From: Gamsiella multidivaricata
Lineage: Eukaryota; Mortierellomycota; Mortierellomycetes; Mortierellales; Mortierellaceae
Length of the DNA: 64,000 nucleotides
Direction: 5' to 3'
Assembly: GCF_025024155.1 (NCBI RefSeq)
Contig: NW_026251723.1
Coordinates: 372,001 to 436,000, forward strand
The notes below the pieces were generated by a model. It saw only the letters and a program-made list of their open reading frames with translations, made no database searches and was not told the DNA's origin. Numbering within the stretch: the first letter of the stretch is position 1; every line of letters starts with the position of its first letter. This document shows positions 36,461 to 48,236 of the stretch, piece after piece. Made by a program: the position numbers and the translations under genes.

Positions 36461-38629
36461 ATGTCGGACGCGGGAGACAACCACAACACGGACCCAATGG
36501 AGGAAGAAGCTCAGGTCATGCTTGGATTCGCGGAGCCAGTGGATCTCGATGAGCATGGACCATTGCTCGCCGAGAACTTTTGTTCAAAGATTGGTGGTTT
36601 CCCAGTAGGTTCAAGGACTTTTTCTCCTTTTAATTTTGGTGGCAAACCACTCTTTGGGCACTCGAAGTCCGAATAGGACATCTAACCATTAACTTATGCT
36701 GTCTACTATTTATCTTCATGGAAATAGCTTTGGCTGAACCCTGAACACGCCCTGGATACTAAGGAGATATTGTGTGAACAATGTCAAAAACCTATGACAT
36801 TTTTGCTGCAGGTGAGTGAGATTCGAATTTTTGTTTTTCGGCCCGTCAGCTGTTGTCAAGACCCAATTCTAAAGAAGAAAAGAATACGAACCTCCATTTG
36901 ACGGTTTACTAACGGCCATGGTAGCTGTATTCGCCAGAAGATCATCCTGCGGAAGCGTTTCATCGTGTGATCTATGTGTTCTGCTGCAAGGATGGAGCGT
37001 GTCACAAGAAATTGCCCAGGGGATGGTAAGCCAAGCACTTTTTTTTTGTTGCCAAGAAAACAATCAATTGCCCTACTCTGTCAATCCGTTTAACATTTCC
37101 CTCGTTATGGCCTCATACTTCGTAGCTTTAAGGTTGTCAGGAGTCAGCTCGGGCAGTATAACCCATACTATACACCAGTGGCCCATGACGACGAAAATGC
37201 CGCCGAGGAGAACGCTGGATGGGAACCATTCCCAAGCAGCAGACATGGTATGCTGACTGGGCTTCAGATATTAGGAACGGGGTCAATTCGAGGTTGCTTG
37301 ATCACGGTTCTGGATCTCAATAACTCAGTCATATCAACCTCCACTTTGATTTATCGACTCCGTTCTCAAACGTAGCCAAGACTTGCTTCGTATGCGGAAT
37401 GTACGGACCAAAGATCTGTTCCAAGTGCCATAAAGTATCTTACTGCGGTCCCGAACATCAGGCGATCCATTGGACTAAGGGACTTCACAAACAGCTCTGT
37501 GGCACCAATCCCCCTGCTTCGCCCTCGCCGGCGCTCGACTCTGATCTAGCTGAGCTCTCAATATCCAGCAAAACTACATCAGCACAGCAGGAAAAAATCG
37601 AGGAGGATCAGGGCGACTATAGCGATGATAAGAACACAACTGAAAAGAAGATAAAGAGTAAGAGTCTAACCCAGACGTTGACAAAGGAGCAACAGGAGTA
37701 TGCCAACAAGCTGGATATCGATTACAGGTTAGTCGAGCGGATGAACCGGTTTCCGGAGCTGGAGATCATCAGCGAGGCTGAGGTGTTTGATCAGGAAGCG
37801 ATCGAGGAAGGTCTGGTGAACGAGAGTTCGGGGGATGAACAGGAGGCCGAGGAAGGATGGGAGGAGAAGGCTGCGGCGTTGAAGGCCAAGAGGGAGAAGA
37901 AGGCCGCGGCACTCGCCAAGAAGAACGGAGGTGGCAATGTGAGCAATTCGCTGGCGACTGCAGAGACTTCGATGAATGCCTTGGTTCCTGTGGGAGATGA
38001 GGTATATGAGAACACAAGGACGGATATTGATGCGGCTTTCTTGACTTTTCAGAAGAGGACTGCTCTGTATCCAGATCAGGTTCTGAGGTAAATTGGAGAA
38101 TGCCGCTGTTATGATGATGGCTCAAGGTTGCCGTTTTTTTTTTTTTTTTTTTTTTTTTTTTGGCAGTGACCTAACGCGAAAGGCTTTATGATAGATATGC
38201 GCGCATTGAGTATGAGACCACGAACCCGGAGCCCCTGTACGTCAGCAATAGTGGCGTTCCCAAGCCTGAAGACATTCCCCCATGCCCGGACTGCGGTCAG
38301 GAGCGGACATTTGAGTTCCAGGTACGAATCAATATTGCTACTCCTCTTTATGTCAATCCTTTGCGACTGTAACTGACAATTTTACGCGCCTACGATTTTT
38401 TTTTTTTTATTACCTCATAGATCTTGCCTCAGCTATTGAACCATCTCGCGATTGATCACTCTTCTTCGGACGCATTAGATTTCGGCACTGTGCTTGTGTA
38501 TTCGTGTAAGGACAACTGTTATGTCAAGGGCAAGCATTATCAGCACGAGGTTGCGCTGGTGCAGCACTTTTCAGAAGATGGCATGCAGGGCGGTAACATG
38601 ATCTCGGGACCCAACGTTTCTGTCTCGTC

Positions 38630-38636
<7 letters not shown>
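36461..38636 (+). CDS. TSR4: PDCD2 / Tsr4-like ribosomal protein uS5 chaperone with MYND finger
   Basis: Dedicated escort of uS5 (Rps2) during 40S ribosome assembly. Model: join(36461..36604, 36728..36811, 36925..37025, 37126..37247, 37376..38087, 38195..38321, 38421..38636), 501 residues. The N-terminal half has SKIGGFPLWLNPEHALDTKE and LCEQCQKPMTFLLQLYSPED, the PDCD2 pattern. The MYND finger spans about 153-192: CFVCGMYGPKICSKCHKVSY, then CGPEHQAIHWTKGLHKQLC. The C-terminal PDCD2 domain has PPCPDCGQERTFEFQILPQL and VYSCKDNC. A charged, acidic linker (residues about 200-380) separates the halves. Intron 5 contains a 28-T run and a 25-A run follows right after the stop codon. At intron 3 the junction codes Cys where Trp is common. 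Confidence 0.92.
38133..38161. repeat. Poly-T tract in PDCD2 intron 5
   Basis: About 28 consecutive T bases inside the intron, close to the acceptor, acting as or extending the polypyrimidine tract. Confidence 0.85.

Positions 38637-38660
<24 letters not shown>
38635..38660. repeat. Poly-A tract directly at PDCD2 stop codon
   Basis: The TAA stop runs straight into about 24 more A bases in genomic DNA, followed by GCAGCAGCAGCA. A genomic A tract here could prime false poly(A) reads. Confidence 0.85.
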
Positions 38661-38862
38661 GCAGCAGCAGCACTCTGCTCGCCAACTTATAAAGCATTTC
38701 AAAGGAGTAATAAAGGCATTCTTTCATTCATCCAACCATTCGGTGTAGCGCACAGTTCTCTCTGAATCTTTTCCGTGTTGTCGTTTCATTCTTGCAAATT
38801 TAATACAAATTCTAATGTTACAGTTCATGTGTATGGCAGAAGTAGCTCGTGCAATTCATCCT

Positions 38863-39873
38863 CTACCCAATCATGGGCCCCTGAATGACCGGGATCCGCG
38901 CCTGGGCTTGGAATTCCTTCTGTATCCTCTTTGTCCTCTTCGCCGTCTTCCTCTCATCAATCGCCTGTAACCGCTTGAGTTTGGCCTCGACGGGTTCCTC
39001 TTGCATATTGACCAACCACGACAGGGACCCCTCGATCAACAATCCCAAGGCGATAAAACATCCGAGAAAGTGGTAGACCATCATGAGTTCACATGGTCCT
39101 GTGCCGAGTCCTTCAGCGGTATGGCATTGTGCGGCCCATTGTACGTCCGATAGGGACTCTTGTTGTGTAACAGGACTAGGAGGCGCGATGCTAGTAGGCG
39201 TGGCGGTTGGTTGGGAGGTTGCTGTTGTTGTTAAGGTTGTGAAGGCGATTGAGGTTATGGCAGTGGGTTCCCCAGATGGGAAGAGCGTATAACCCACAAT
39301 CGCGGCTGGGATCCCTGGTGGACCGACAGTCGCAGTAGGGGTGACAGTGGCGATGGATATTGATGATAGTAAGGAAGTAGTGGGGCCATATGAAGGTAAG
39401 GATGCAGCGGAGGGTCCGAGAAGTGGATCGTAGTTCATCCAGAGCAGGTCTGTAAACCAGAGGATACTAAGTGAAATCCAGATGAAGGACAGGAGCACAA
39501 GGATACAGAGGTTGAGGGTCTGGATGGTGCGGAAGAAGGGTTTGGCAGGGTGGACATGAAGGATGAAGATGAGGAGGGTAAGGACCATATAGATGTAGTC
39601 AATGGTTTGCATTGACGACCAGAGGGTTGTTGTATTGGAGGGTGATGATGACGGAGGCGGTGATATTGAAGAGGAGTTTGAGGTGACAGGAGTGGCAACC
39701 GAATTGGCGACGGCATTGGTGTTGCTATTGTAGCTCTTACTGAGCTGATCATGGTAGACGAAGAGGATGGGGAGAGAGGCGAGGGTGAGGAGGAGGACGA
39801 GGAGCCGGGTGGTGCGAAGTGCGAAGATATTCTTGAGGTGGCGAGCCCCGGACTCTGTCTCCCGGAGTGGCAT
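38863..39873 (-). CDS. Four-span membrane protein, function unknown
   Basis: Single-exon protein of 336 residues with no family I can name. Four hydrophobic spans: about 22-42 (TTRLLVLLLTLASLPILFVY), 92-110 (IYMVLTLLIFILHV), 118-142 (TIQTLNLCILVLLSFIWISL) and 268-288 (MMVYHFLGCFIALGLLIEG). Between spans 3 and 4 lies a loop of about 110 residues very rich in Thr, Ser and Pro, likely O-glycosylated if outside the cytosol. The C-terminus is basic (LKRLQAIDERKTAKRTKRIQ). The four-span topology with small loops recalls MARVEL-type proteins, but no motif proves it. It is unusual here in lacking introns. Confidence 0.75.
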   Translation of the reverse strand: MPLRETESGARHLKNIFALRTTRLLVLLLTLASLPILFVYHDQLSKSYNSNTNAVANSVATPVTSNSSSISPPPSSSPSNTTTLWSSMQTIDYIYMVLTLLIFILHVHPAKPFFRTIQTLNLCILVLLSFIWISLSILWFTDLLWMNYDPLLGPSAASLPSYGPTTSLLSSISIATVTPTATVGPPGIPAAIVGYTLFPSGEPTAITSIAFTTLTTTATSQPTATPTSIAPPSPVTQQESLSDVQWAAQCHTAEGLGTGPCELMMVYHFLGCFIALGLLIEGSLSWLVNMQEEPVEAKLKRLQAIDERKTAKRTKRIQKEFQAQARIPVIQGPMIG

Positions 39874-40778
39874 CGTGCGAGGGAGTGCAACTCGCTTGGG
39901 AGCGTGGTGGAGTGCTAGAAGCAGACCAATGGGGATGACAAAAAGGGAATAGTAGAAGGAAGGGAGGAAGGAAAAGAAGGAAACAGGCTGTCGAGGGAGT
40001 CTAAAGGAAAGCGAAGGAGAGTCTAAGGGTCAAAAATGAATGGATCGAGACCAACGGGTGCTTCGGGCGCTACGGCTGGTGATGGGTGCTGGGTGCTGGG
40101 TGCTGAGTGCTGCTTGCTCGATGGTGCTGTGGTAAGCCCTTAGTCATTTCTTTCTCTTGCCTCCTTTTGGTCTAGCATTGTCCCGTCCAAGAGGATGTAA
40201 GCTGCATGCATGCCTAGTAATATAGTCTATACACAGATATGGCTCCCGTAGGACAAGGAAGACGGTACGCGTGCAGGACATGGCACAAGACAAAAAAAAG
40301 TTAAGCAACCGACTCAGGGGTAGGATGTCCCAGGCTGAAATAAGTTCTGAAACACCACTCGAAATACACTGTGTGCCAAAATCGGGCGCTCTCAAGTGGA
40401 ATGCATTTGAAGGGCTCCTCCTATCACATAATCTCCGGTCAAGCGCTTATCCTTTTTTAAAGAAACTACGCTAGTCAATTCAGTAAACTGGGTTGGCAGT
40501 TCCCATGAAGAATGAAAAAGAACCTGGGCGTGCTGCCAACCTGGGTACATCCATGCTTGGCCCTGCAATCTATGTTCATGATACATGACATCAGTGAATC
40601 TAACACTCAGCCGATGGAATCACCTTGCCTTTCGACCCTGAAACTGGCAGTATCTCGTTATGAACCCTCGAGTCGAAACAGCGATCCAGGGGCATCGACA
40701 CCAATGAATGGATAGCTACTGCTTCGTAACTGGTCTGTTAATCAATTAGCCATTTATTCCTAGTAGGCGACTGCTGAT
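39874..40778. other. Intergenic region
   Basis: No supported gene. A short tandem GGGTGCT/GAGTGCT repeat is at about 40078-40118. The rest is the 5' flank of the membrane protein gene and the 3' flank of the F-box gene. Confidence 0.55.
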
Positions 40779-43271
40779 CTAGCAGTACTGGTGGAGCCAC
40801 GACACCCATTGGAACTCTACCTCAGGGCGATGAGTCTTTAACAGATCCCTGATGAAGTCGCCCCTCCTCTCCAACGATATTCTGTTCCCATACACGATCC
40901 TCACACACTCCAGACTCGGCCACACATAATCAGACTGGTCAGTCCACAGATCCTGTTGGCCGGAAGATCGTGATTGGGGCGACGATGAGGATAACGATGG
41001 AGATATCGTGGTCAAGTTCCTAAGCACGTCCACCACATCTGACAACTGTCCTAGTCTCTCAACGCCCAAACCTATCCATGCGCCATCTTCAACCCCTTGC
41101 TCTGCTCCTGTATCAACGCTCGAAGGAACATTACACTTGAGTTCTTTCCGGTGTATCAAAGGCCACCATCCTGCAAACATGGCCCTCCACCGCAACCTCT
41201 GCGACCTCGTAACACTCGAGCGGCGCTTCGTCACCCACGGAAGAATATCCCTCATCCTAAACTGGCAGTCGTATTGCGAGATCGCGACCTTCTTTAACTC
41301 GCGTAACCTTGTCAACAGACAAAATCCGCCCTGTAGAGTCATGTTCAGCCGATATCCTCGAATCAACAGATCCTGTAATCGAGGACAGAATCGAGAGATG
41401 TACCCAAACACAATTCGGGACAGCTTTGGGGAGTTCTCCAGCACCGTAATGGAGGATAAATTGCCTGATGTAGACGAATGAGTCGACGACGACGACGCAC
41501 TGGCCGAGGGATCTGCATAAGATGATCGAAAAGCGTTATTGTGCTGAAGATGTCTCCGTCGTGTGAACTCCAGATGCAGGGTCTTGAGATTCTGGCAGGC
41601 CCACACTCTTCGCGATGATGGTATCTGTGGAGAGGGCTTGGTGCTCGATGAAGGGTTGCTATCGTCAACTCCGTCGCTATCATCCTGCAGTAACTGATGG
41701 TATTCCTCCTGATCCGGCAAGACCCCGTTAAGATCCAAATTTTCGATATAGTACGCGATAGATCCAGCCCTCAGGTGCTCCAATGAGGGCGAATCGCACA
41801 AGAATTCGTGCAGCGCATTCCCCCATCGAGGTGTCCAGTCCGAAGAGGGCGTGATTTCGAGCGATGTCAGGTGGTTTGTGTAGATGTGCGGAGTGCCGCT
41901 GTCCAAGTAAATGTCGCGCGGCGCCCTTCGAGACGCACTCTGGACACAATTGTTCAAGTCGCGCAGGATTCCATCTGGAAGATCCCGCCAGACGACGCAC
42001 CATCGTGACGCTCTCGGAAAGGAGCTCAGTATCGTTCGGATCTGAGAATCGGTGTAGCGGTGGTAGGCCCTCGTGAAGTGGAGCGATGTCAACTGGGGAT
42101 ACTGCAGGCCGATATCCTGAATGAAATCCATCCTGTCGCACGATATCCAGTCACCCATCGCTCGCGTTTCAGTACTGACAGGTGTGTGGACGTCAGCAGG
42201 AAGTGGTGCTTGGTCTGTAATGGCCATATGGATGGGTATAGTTGGCGTGGATGGCGGTGGCATTGTCTGTATCATAAGTTCATATAGATCAGGCGCTGCA
42301 TCCAGGATCGTCCGCAGATCCGACTCCTTGAACAGCACGTCCTTGAGGCGCAAACGCTTCAGCTTAAGCGTTTCCAGACCTTTATTCGATGATAGCGCTG
42401 TTCCCGAGTCCAAGTCGCCATCTGTATGCGCTCCTGTACCTCCTTGCGAACTATCGACATAAGTCTCTGCAAAGAGTGTCATGACCAGTCTCGACCCCAT
42501 GGAATGGGCCTCACACCCGACATGTAACTCCTCAAGTCGTGGGCATTGCCCCAGTACCAATCCAATCGGTAACCACTGGATTCGGAGATTCTTTAGCCAT
42601 AGTCGGGTCAGCATACTTGTGTGTTGCAGCATCGGTTGTAGGAAGCACTCAAAATCGTCCAAGGTCTCTATCTCTAGCTCTAACAAGGACAGTTTCCTAG
42701 CTGTGGTAAGTCGCTGAACAGCGTCAAGAAGATCTGAGCGGGCCGTGCGTTGCAATGCCTCCATGGTCGTGGTCGTGACCTGTGTGACTGTAGCAGTTGT
42801 TTCCTCTGGAGGCATTGACGCCGTAAGAACAAAGGACCGATATGAGAGACGGCATCTCAACGTCGTCAAGTTCTCGAGTCGATTCGTCAGCCAGGCAGGG
42901 TCTGGAGTGATGCTTACGATTCTCTCGACAGTGGAAGAAGATAAACGTCTGCGTCTGTACCATCTTCGTGCCCGAGACGGATTATGGTTTTGGTCTGTGA
43001 GTGACTCAGGGGGTGCAGGAAGAGTGACGACCGCGACGGCCGGAGCGTCTGTCCATGTGAACTGGTGGACAAGCAAGGGTCGGCAGAGAGCATACCAGTC
43101 CTTGCAGACGAGAGAGGCGACTTGACGGATGCACTGTTGAGGTAGGAAGGAGAGGATGCGCTCCAGGATCTCAAGGACGGATATGGCTCTTGAGAAGGCT
43201 GTCAATGGTTTATCGGAGGCTGCACCCCACCTTCGCTGCCTCTGCTCCCTCGCTGTCGTGGTCAATTGCAT
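40779..43271 (-). CDS. F-box protein with leucine-rich repeat-like region
   Basis: Substrate-recruiting subunit of an SCF-type ubiquitin ligase, by domain. Single exon, 830 residues. The F-box is near residues 30-70: SVLEILERILSFLPQQCIRQ then VASLVCKDWYALCRPLLVHQ. The rest carries irregular Leu-rich segments (LTRLWLKNLRIQWLP, LEELHVGCEA, LETLKLKRLRLKDVLF, LTSLHFTRAYH, LQDLLIRGYRLNM), spaced as in degenerate LRRs. Two Ser-rich stretches interrupt the repeat region. Large intronless F-box/LRR genes are a multi-copy family in this group of fungi, as far as I recall; substrate unknown. Confidence 0.85.
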   Translation of the reverse strand: MQLTTTAREQRQRRWGAASDKPLTAFSRAISVLEILERILSFLPQQCIRQVASLVCKDWYALCRPLLVHQFTWTDAPAVAVVTLPAPPESLTDQNHNPSRARRWYRRRRLSSSTVERIVSITPDPAWLTNRLENLTTLRCRLSYRSFVLTASMPPEETTATVTQVTTTTMEALQRTARSDLLDAVQRLTTARKLSLLELEIETLDDFECFLQPMLQHTSMLTRLWLKNLRIQWLPIGLVLGQCPRLEELHVGCEAHSMGSRLVMTLFAETYVDSSQGGTGAHTDGDLDSGTALSSNKGLETLKLKRLRLKDVLFKESDLRTILDAAPDLYELMIQTMPPPSTPTIPIHMAITDQAPLPADVHTPVSTETRAMGDWISCDRMDFIQDIGLQYPQLTSLHFTRAYHRYTDSQIRTILSSFPRASRWCVVWRDLPDGILRDLNNCVQSASRRAPRDIYLDSGTPHIYTNHLTSLEITPSSDWTPRWGNALHEFLCDSPSLEHLRAGSIAYYIENLDLNGVLPDQEEYHQLLQDDSDGVDDSNPSSSTKPSPQIPSSRRVWACQNLKTLHLEFTRRRHLQHNNAFRSSYADPSASASSSSTHSSTSGNLSSITVLENSPKLSRIVFGYISRFCPRLQDLLIRGYRLNMTLQGGFCLLTRLRELKKVAISQYDCQFRMRDILPWVTKRRSSVTRSQRLRWRAMFAGWWPLIHRKELKCNVPSSVDTGAEQGVEDGAWIGLGVERLGQLSDVVDVLRNLTTISPSLSSSSPQSRSSGQQDLWTDQSDYVWPSLECVRIVYGNRISLERRGDFIRDLLKTHRPEVEFQWVSWLHQYC

Positions 43272-45410
43272 ACGTTGAGGTAGGTGTTTGGGTTCCTGTC
43301 CTTGTCCTTAGTTGACCGTCAACGGAAGTCCAATTGGTTGTTGGTGGTACAGTACGAATTTATATTGCCCCAATTGCTTTTTCAATCAATTGTATCCTAC
43401 TGGACCTGAAAGGCGCAAGGTCCTAGAGTTTTGCAGCTCGATGCTTACAGTGGCGGTCGATGTCGCGTGTATGAATGAGGAAACGGAATGAATGAGGAGT
43501 GATGGTGGCAGAAAAGTAAAAAGAGAGGGAAAGAAGGGGGAGAGAGGAGAGGGCGCACGCACACACACCGAAGCTGTTCACACTCGGCCGACGTTACACC
43601 AAGATCGTAGCTAGTCCATGATAAACCTCTGACTACAGCAGAACAAACGCTCCAACGGCCGAGTAAAATTAGGGCTTTGGATACATACCATCTCTTTTGC
43701 ACATTTGGCATGGAACTCCTGAACTCACATTAACCCATGTTCATCTTTTTTAATGGTATCTTTTCCGTCTTTATAGTGTCTACTTGACAACTGTTGCATT
43801 TCGAAATCAATAGAAGCAAGGCTTTCTGCATTGTGAATTTGGCGTGCAATCATCTGCAGGTTTTTTGGAGATTATTTCTGTTCTAGAAGAGAAGCATTCT
43901 TCTCCCCTAACATTTTACCACACAGCTGTTTTCTACAAGCTACGGCTTGCGGACCCAACGCTTGCACTAGGGTTGATTGTTTCGAAGACCACGGAGACCC
44001 ATGCCCCTGCAAGGGAACTTCAGCAGAAATGAAACAGGTACTCACATAAAGAACTGTAGTTTTTTGTTGATTTAGCTGAGAAGTCGTCACCCCCATCTGT
44101 TTTATTTCTACATCCATGAGAACACTCTATGGAGACACGAAAACGTTCCCATTATCTGTGAAAATTTCCTGTGCGTCCCGCTTCCCCCACAACGGCGAGC
44201 CACCTTTGGTGTGACGGTGCTGGCTCCGAACGGCTCCAGCCTGACATGTCCAGGATGCCAATCTGACATGCCCTCAAAATCGACCGGGAACTGAGATCTT
44301 TCAGGACTGATGATAACAAAAAGTTCAAATCATACTTTTGAATAGTGCAATGAGTCGATATGGCTGTTACGGTATGTCTAAACGTTATGATCGGGTTCCA
44401 CAGCAGGAGGAGAGTGTCTGGCTGGCTCTTGTCTATTAAACCAGAGAAAGTGGACACGAGAAATGGTCCGGTTAATAAGCGTTATGCATCAAGATGGTGT
44501 AGATATCGCAATTGAGATGTAAATGATAGTCAATTGTCCACAGACAAAAGCGAGCAGAGGCGGATGCATATGTTGAAACTTGCCCTTTCTCGCTCCTCAT
44601 ACACTGCCAGACAAGGCTGAACTGATCTTGGACCTCAAAGTTCATGATCGCAACCATGAGATCCTCAACATGCTTGGCGCAACGGTGGGGTTGGACGGAC
44701 TCGACGGTTCGCTTTGGCGCTGGTGTGGGCTCGTTGTAGATTAGATCCTTGACTTTGTCCATGATTTACTTGATTGTGAGTGAGGGGTGGAGGGGTGCAG
44801 AGGCGATGTAGTGAATCTTTTTCAGGGCAAATGGATGTCTGTGTGGCGTAAAAATGGTTCGTTTACGCTGGAGCCTGGCAGTTCACTCCCATACTTCCAC
44901 ACAAGACAATGTAAGCCCACATTCCATCCTTAGACTCTTCAATTTACTATTTCCATCCTTCTTTGATCGATTCTCATGTCAGCGAGAGTAGAATCAATTC
45001 CCTCTCCTCGCCATCGACGTTGCTGTGCCATTAAGAATGAGTAATTTTTATCAGCTCGTGCTCCGCCCATGCACGTCCTTGAACAAATGGTTGTGCTCAG
45101 TACGCGAAAGAGGGGGAGCATATAAGCGAGCCAGTTGTCAATCGGGGCGTGTGTCCTTCCTATGTTGTGAGCCCATCTACTATGTCCTTTATCTTGCGCG
45201 CCTCGTCGCAGCTCTACACATACCTCTTTTTGAACAATCTTGTTCTGCCAATGACACTTTTTCTTTTTTTTTGCGCAATAGCATGTCGGCAGAATATAAT
45301 TAGGATATCCACAGTGCCATTGAGAACGCGAACAAATAAAACAGGGCATTAGACTCGAGCGTTGATTGTAAAATTCCATGGACTGCCGTTTGTACCGCAT
45401 CAACATGTAG
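43272..45410. other. Intergenic region with one possible small minus-strand gene
   Basis: Mostly without supported genes. At 44762 downwards the minus strand reads MDKVKDLIYNEPTPAPKRTV and EDLMVAIMNFEVQDQFSLVW, a protein-like frame of up to 96 residues ending at 44472. The second half is less convincing and may include an intron after KGQ. No family is recognised. Frames at 43872-44457 look like noise. Confidence 0.4.
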
Positions 45411-46037
45411 GAAATCAAAGCTATGAAGCAGTGTGTCAAGGAGATGGAGGTAGAGGCAGCTAAGCTGCGTGAGATGCAAGCTCAGGCAGAGAAGGAGATG
45501 AACATGATCGAAGAAGGTAGATCAATGCAACTCAAACACGATGAACGTCTACTGAATTTGATTTTTGTGTTAGACAAGGAGGCCGTGGACGCTAGATCGA
45601 TCTACGCTGGCAATGTGGATTGGGGTTCGACTCCGGAAGAGCTTCAGGCACACTTTCAGTCATGCGGAACGATCAATCGCACCACGATCTTGTGCGATAA
45701 ATGGACGGGTCAGCCCAAGGGCTACGCATACGTCGAATTTGCGGATGCACCCTCGGTCGCTAATGCCATGGTCATGAACGAATCCCTTTTCCGTGCCCGC
45801 TTAATCAACCTTTTTTCGTGCTCACTTGCTTTTTCTTGAGGTGATTCTAAAATCTAACAGTAGGTGATTCCTAAACGTACTAACATTCCAGGAATGGCGG
45901 CTCGTGGCCGTGGACGAGACAGGGGCGCATCTCGTGGCGGCTTTGGCCGTAACGGCTATAACCACCGTCCCTATGGGCCTCTATCTCCCATGTATGGCCA
46001 TTCTCCAATGTATGGAGGATACCGTGGCAGAGGATAA
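45411..46037 (+). pseudogene. PABPN1/Pab2-like RRM gene, probably damaged
   Basis: Nuclear poly(A)-binding protein type. Pieces: 45411-45516 ([20 protein letters not shown], a coiled coil), 45574-45809 with the RRM ([51 protein letters not shown]), and 45864-46037 (VIPKRTNIPGMAARGRGRDR and a Gly/Arg/Tyr tail ending at TAA). The family has an unbroken LIKVIPKRTN, so exon 2 must end at 45809 in phase 0, but the next bases are CT, not GT. The frame runs on to a stop at 45837-45839. Nearby GT sites give stops. The acidic first exon also cannot be found upstream. It is either a pseudogene, a truncated-protein gene, or has an odd splice site or sequence error. Confidence 0.6.
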
Positions 46038-46652
46038 AGCATCCAAAGCATCCCTACTATTTCTAGCTACTTTTATTGTGACACGATATCTCTTTTTTCA
46101 TTCTCGTCTCTTTTTGTATTTCATTCAATTGATGGTCGCGATCGTGGTGGCCACTATGCTCCCGATTAATCAATCGGTCATGACCAACTCCTGCTTACGT
46201 GGGGTAATTTCTCATCTTTTATTTTCATACACTAGTCGAAGGCCTCAAGATGGGCGCGAGAAGGACTTTTGAAACTGAAATTGATGCTGTCGCACTTCTG
46301 GATTGAAGGGATGGGGAAAGCGGCAGTGCCTATAATCGTCCAGTTAAAGGCGCATATGATATATGTGAAAAGAAAAAAGATTTTGACAATATCATCAAGA
46401 AATGAAAAGAGGCATGATATGTGTCGAGGAAGGAGAGGGCCAAGTCGTATAAAAAAAAAGAGCTTGTTTCGCCGCACGTCCCATTTTTGGCAAAGGATAG
46501 TAAAGGTGGCTGGCGGTTGATTATTGTTTACACTTCCTGCCCGGAGCAAAGGCAAAGGCAGACGACCAGAGTTCGGTCTCGACATTCCTCTCCTCGACCT
46601 CCTTCGACGCCCTTTGCTCCTTCACTGCTCCTCTAGACCTTCATACTTCACC
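46038..46652. other. Intergenic region upstream of MRPL12
   Basis: No supported gene. The last 80 bases are pyrimidine-rich, in line with the MRPL12 promoter and leader. Confidence 0.5.
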
Positions 46653-47935
46653 ATGGTAAATAAAATTCGACCGCAAGCCTGAGGCGCCTTGTCCTTTTTC
46701 TCTACTGCGAATCAGTTTTCAGAACCAGCGCTACTGATCAGGATAACTTTGTACATGGACACCTGTTGTCGATCAGCACTCTCGGACTTGAGCAATGGGA
46801 GTCAACAAGAATTCAGCACGATGGACCTGGCTATTCCCATCCCGATCGGCCTATGCTTACCAGCAACACATTCCAGTACCTCTCCTTCAACAGGACTTGA
46901 TGGCTCACTCGTTCCTTTCAACACCTTTACCACGCTGTAGTTGCGCACAGTCTCTGTCCGTCTTGCTCCTCGCGCCATCTCCAGGTACAAAATCACTCAT
47001 TGAGCTGTACTCTATTTACTGGGTTGAACTACAAGAGAGTGCTCAGGAATCCTAACGGCCGTTTTCGTTTAATTGGCTTCTGTCCGATAGGGTTGCGCCC
47101 CGTGTAGTTGCTAGCAGGGTTGCCAGTTACTCGACTGCTGCTGATAAGTTGGATGCCCCTGGGTCAAGCCAGGCTGTCGACCCCAAGATCGTTTCTATTG
47201 TAGACCAGATTTCTGGATTGACCCTTCTCCAGACGGCCGACTTAGTGTCTTTGTTGAAGGTAACATCGCTTTTTACTTTCTCGTGACGAAACTATACCTT
47301 ACAACATCGATCGTATTGCTAACATGACGGGTCATTGATCCATGATTCTTTATAGACCCGTCTCAACATTCAGGAAATCGCTATGCCTTCTGGAGGCTAT
47401 GCTGCTTCTGCTGGTCAAGCTGCCGCTGCAGCCCCTGTTGAGGTAGGATGGATCATTTGCAGGACATTGCTTTCTGCTAATGGAATGAAACAAACATGGT
47501 GCCTTGTCACTTCTTTAGGAACCAAAGAGAGGAATGACTAACGGAATTCCAATCTGCACACTTTTTTTTGGTATCATAGGAGGAAAAGGTTGTTGAGAAG
47601 ACCGAATTCAGCGTCAAGCTGGAAAAGTTTGACGCTGCTGCCAAGGCAAAGTTGATCCGTGAGATCAAGAACATTATTCCCGGAATTAACTTGGTTGAGG
47701 TATGTGAACGAAAAGAACGGGACTGGACAGTTCAAGTAATCGCATTTCTCCGTGGGTATGATGTATGTTTCTTTTTTACTAACGTGAATTCTATGCTACG
47801 TTTCTTCAACATTTATAGGCCAAGAAGTTCGTTGAGGGAGCACCAAAGGTCGTCAAGGAGAACTTGAACAAGGCTGATGCCGAGAAGCTGAAGAAGACTC
47901 TTGAAGATCTGGGTGCCACTGTCTCATTGGAATAA
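46653..47935 (+). CDS. MRPL12: Mitochondrial ribosomal protein bL12m (MRPL12)
   Basis: L7/L12 stalk protein of the mitochondrial large subunit that recruits translation factors. Model: join(46653..46655, 46941..46984, 47091..47259, 47356..47442, 47580..47699, 47819..47935), 179 residues. Exon 1 contains only the ATG codon, cut at once by GTAAAT. Exon 2 then gives [15 protein letters not shown], and exon 3 continues [15 protein letters not shown], a textbook matrix presequence rich in Arg and free of acids. The L12 N-terminal dimer part is [20 protein letters not shown]. The hinge is Ala-rich, and the C-terminal domain reads [60 protein letters not shown]. All phases agree. Confidence 0.93.
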
Positions 47936-48236
47936 ATATCACATTTGTATTGTTTTTTGCTACTATGTTTTTGCTGGGCGATCCTCTTCAGGTATGCCAT
48001 TCAATTGATCTTTGACATCACTTTGTTCAGCCTTCGCTTCAATGGACCGAAGAAGAAAGAAAACAAAATGGTTTTATTTTATATATGTTTAAACAGTACT
48101 TGTTTTTACATATAGTACTTGACCAAAATGGCAACCCAGAAGGTGTTGAGAACTGAAGCTGTTACGGCCTTGGAGAAGAACTTTGGATCGGTCGATCTAT
48201 ATCCAAAATCTGCGATTGAACAAAATATGGGATCGA

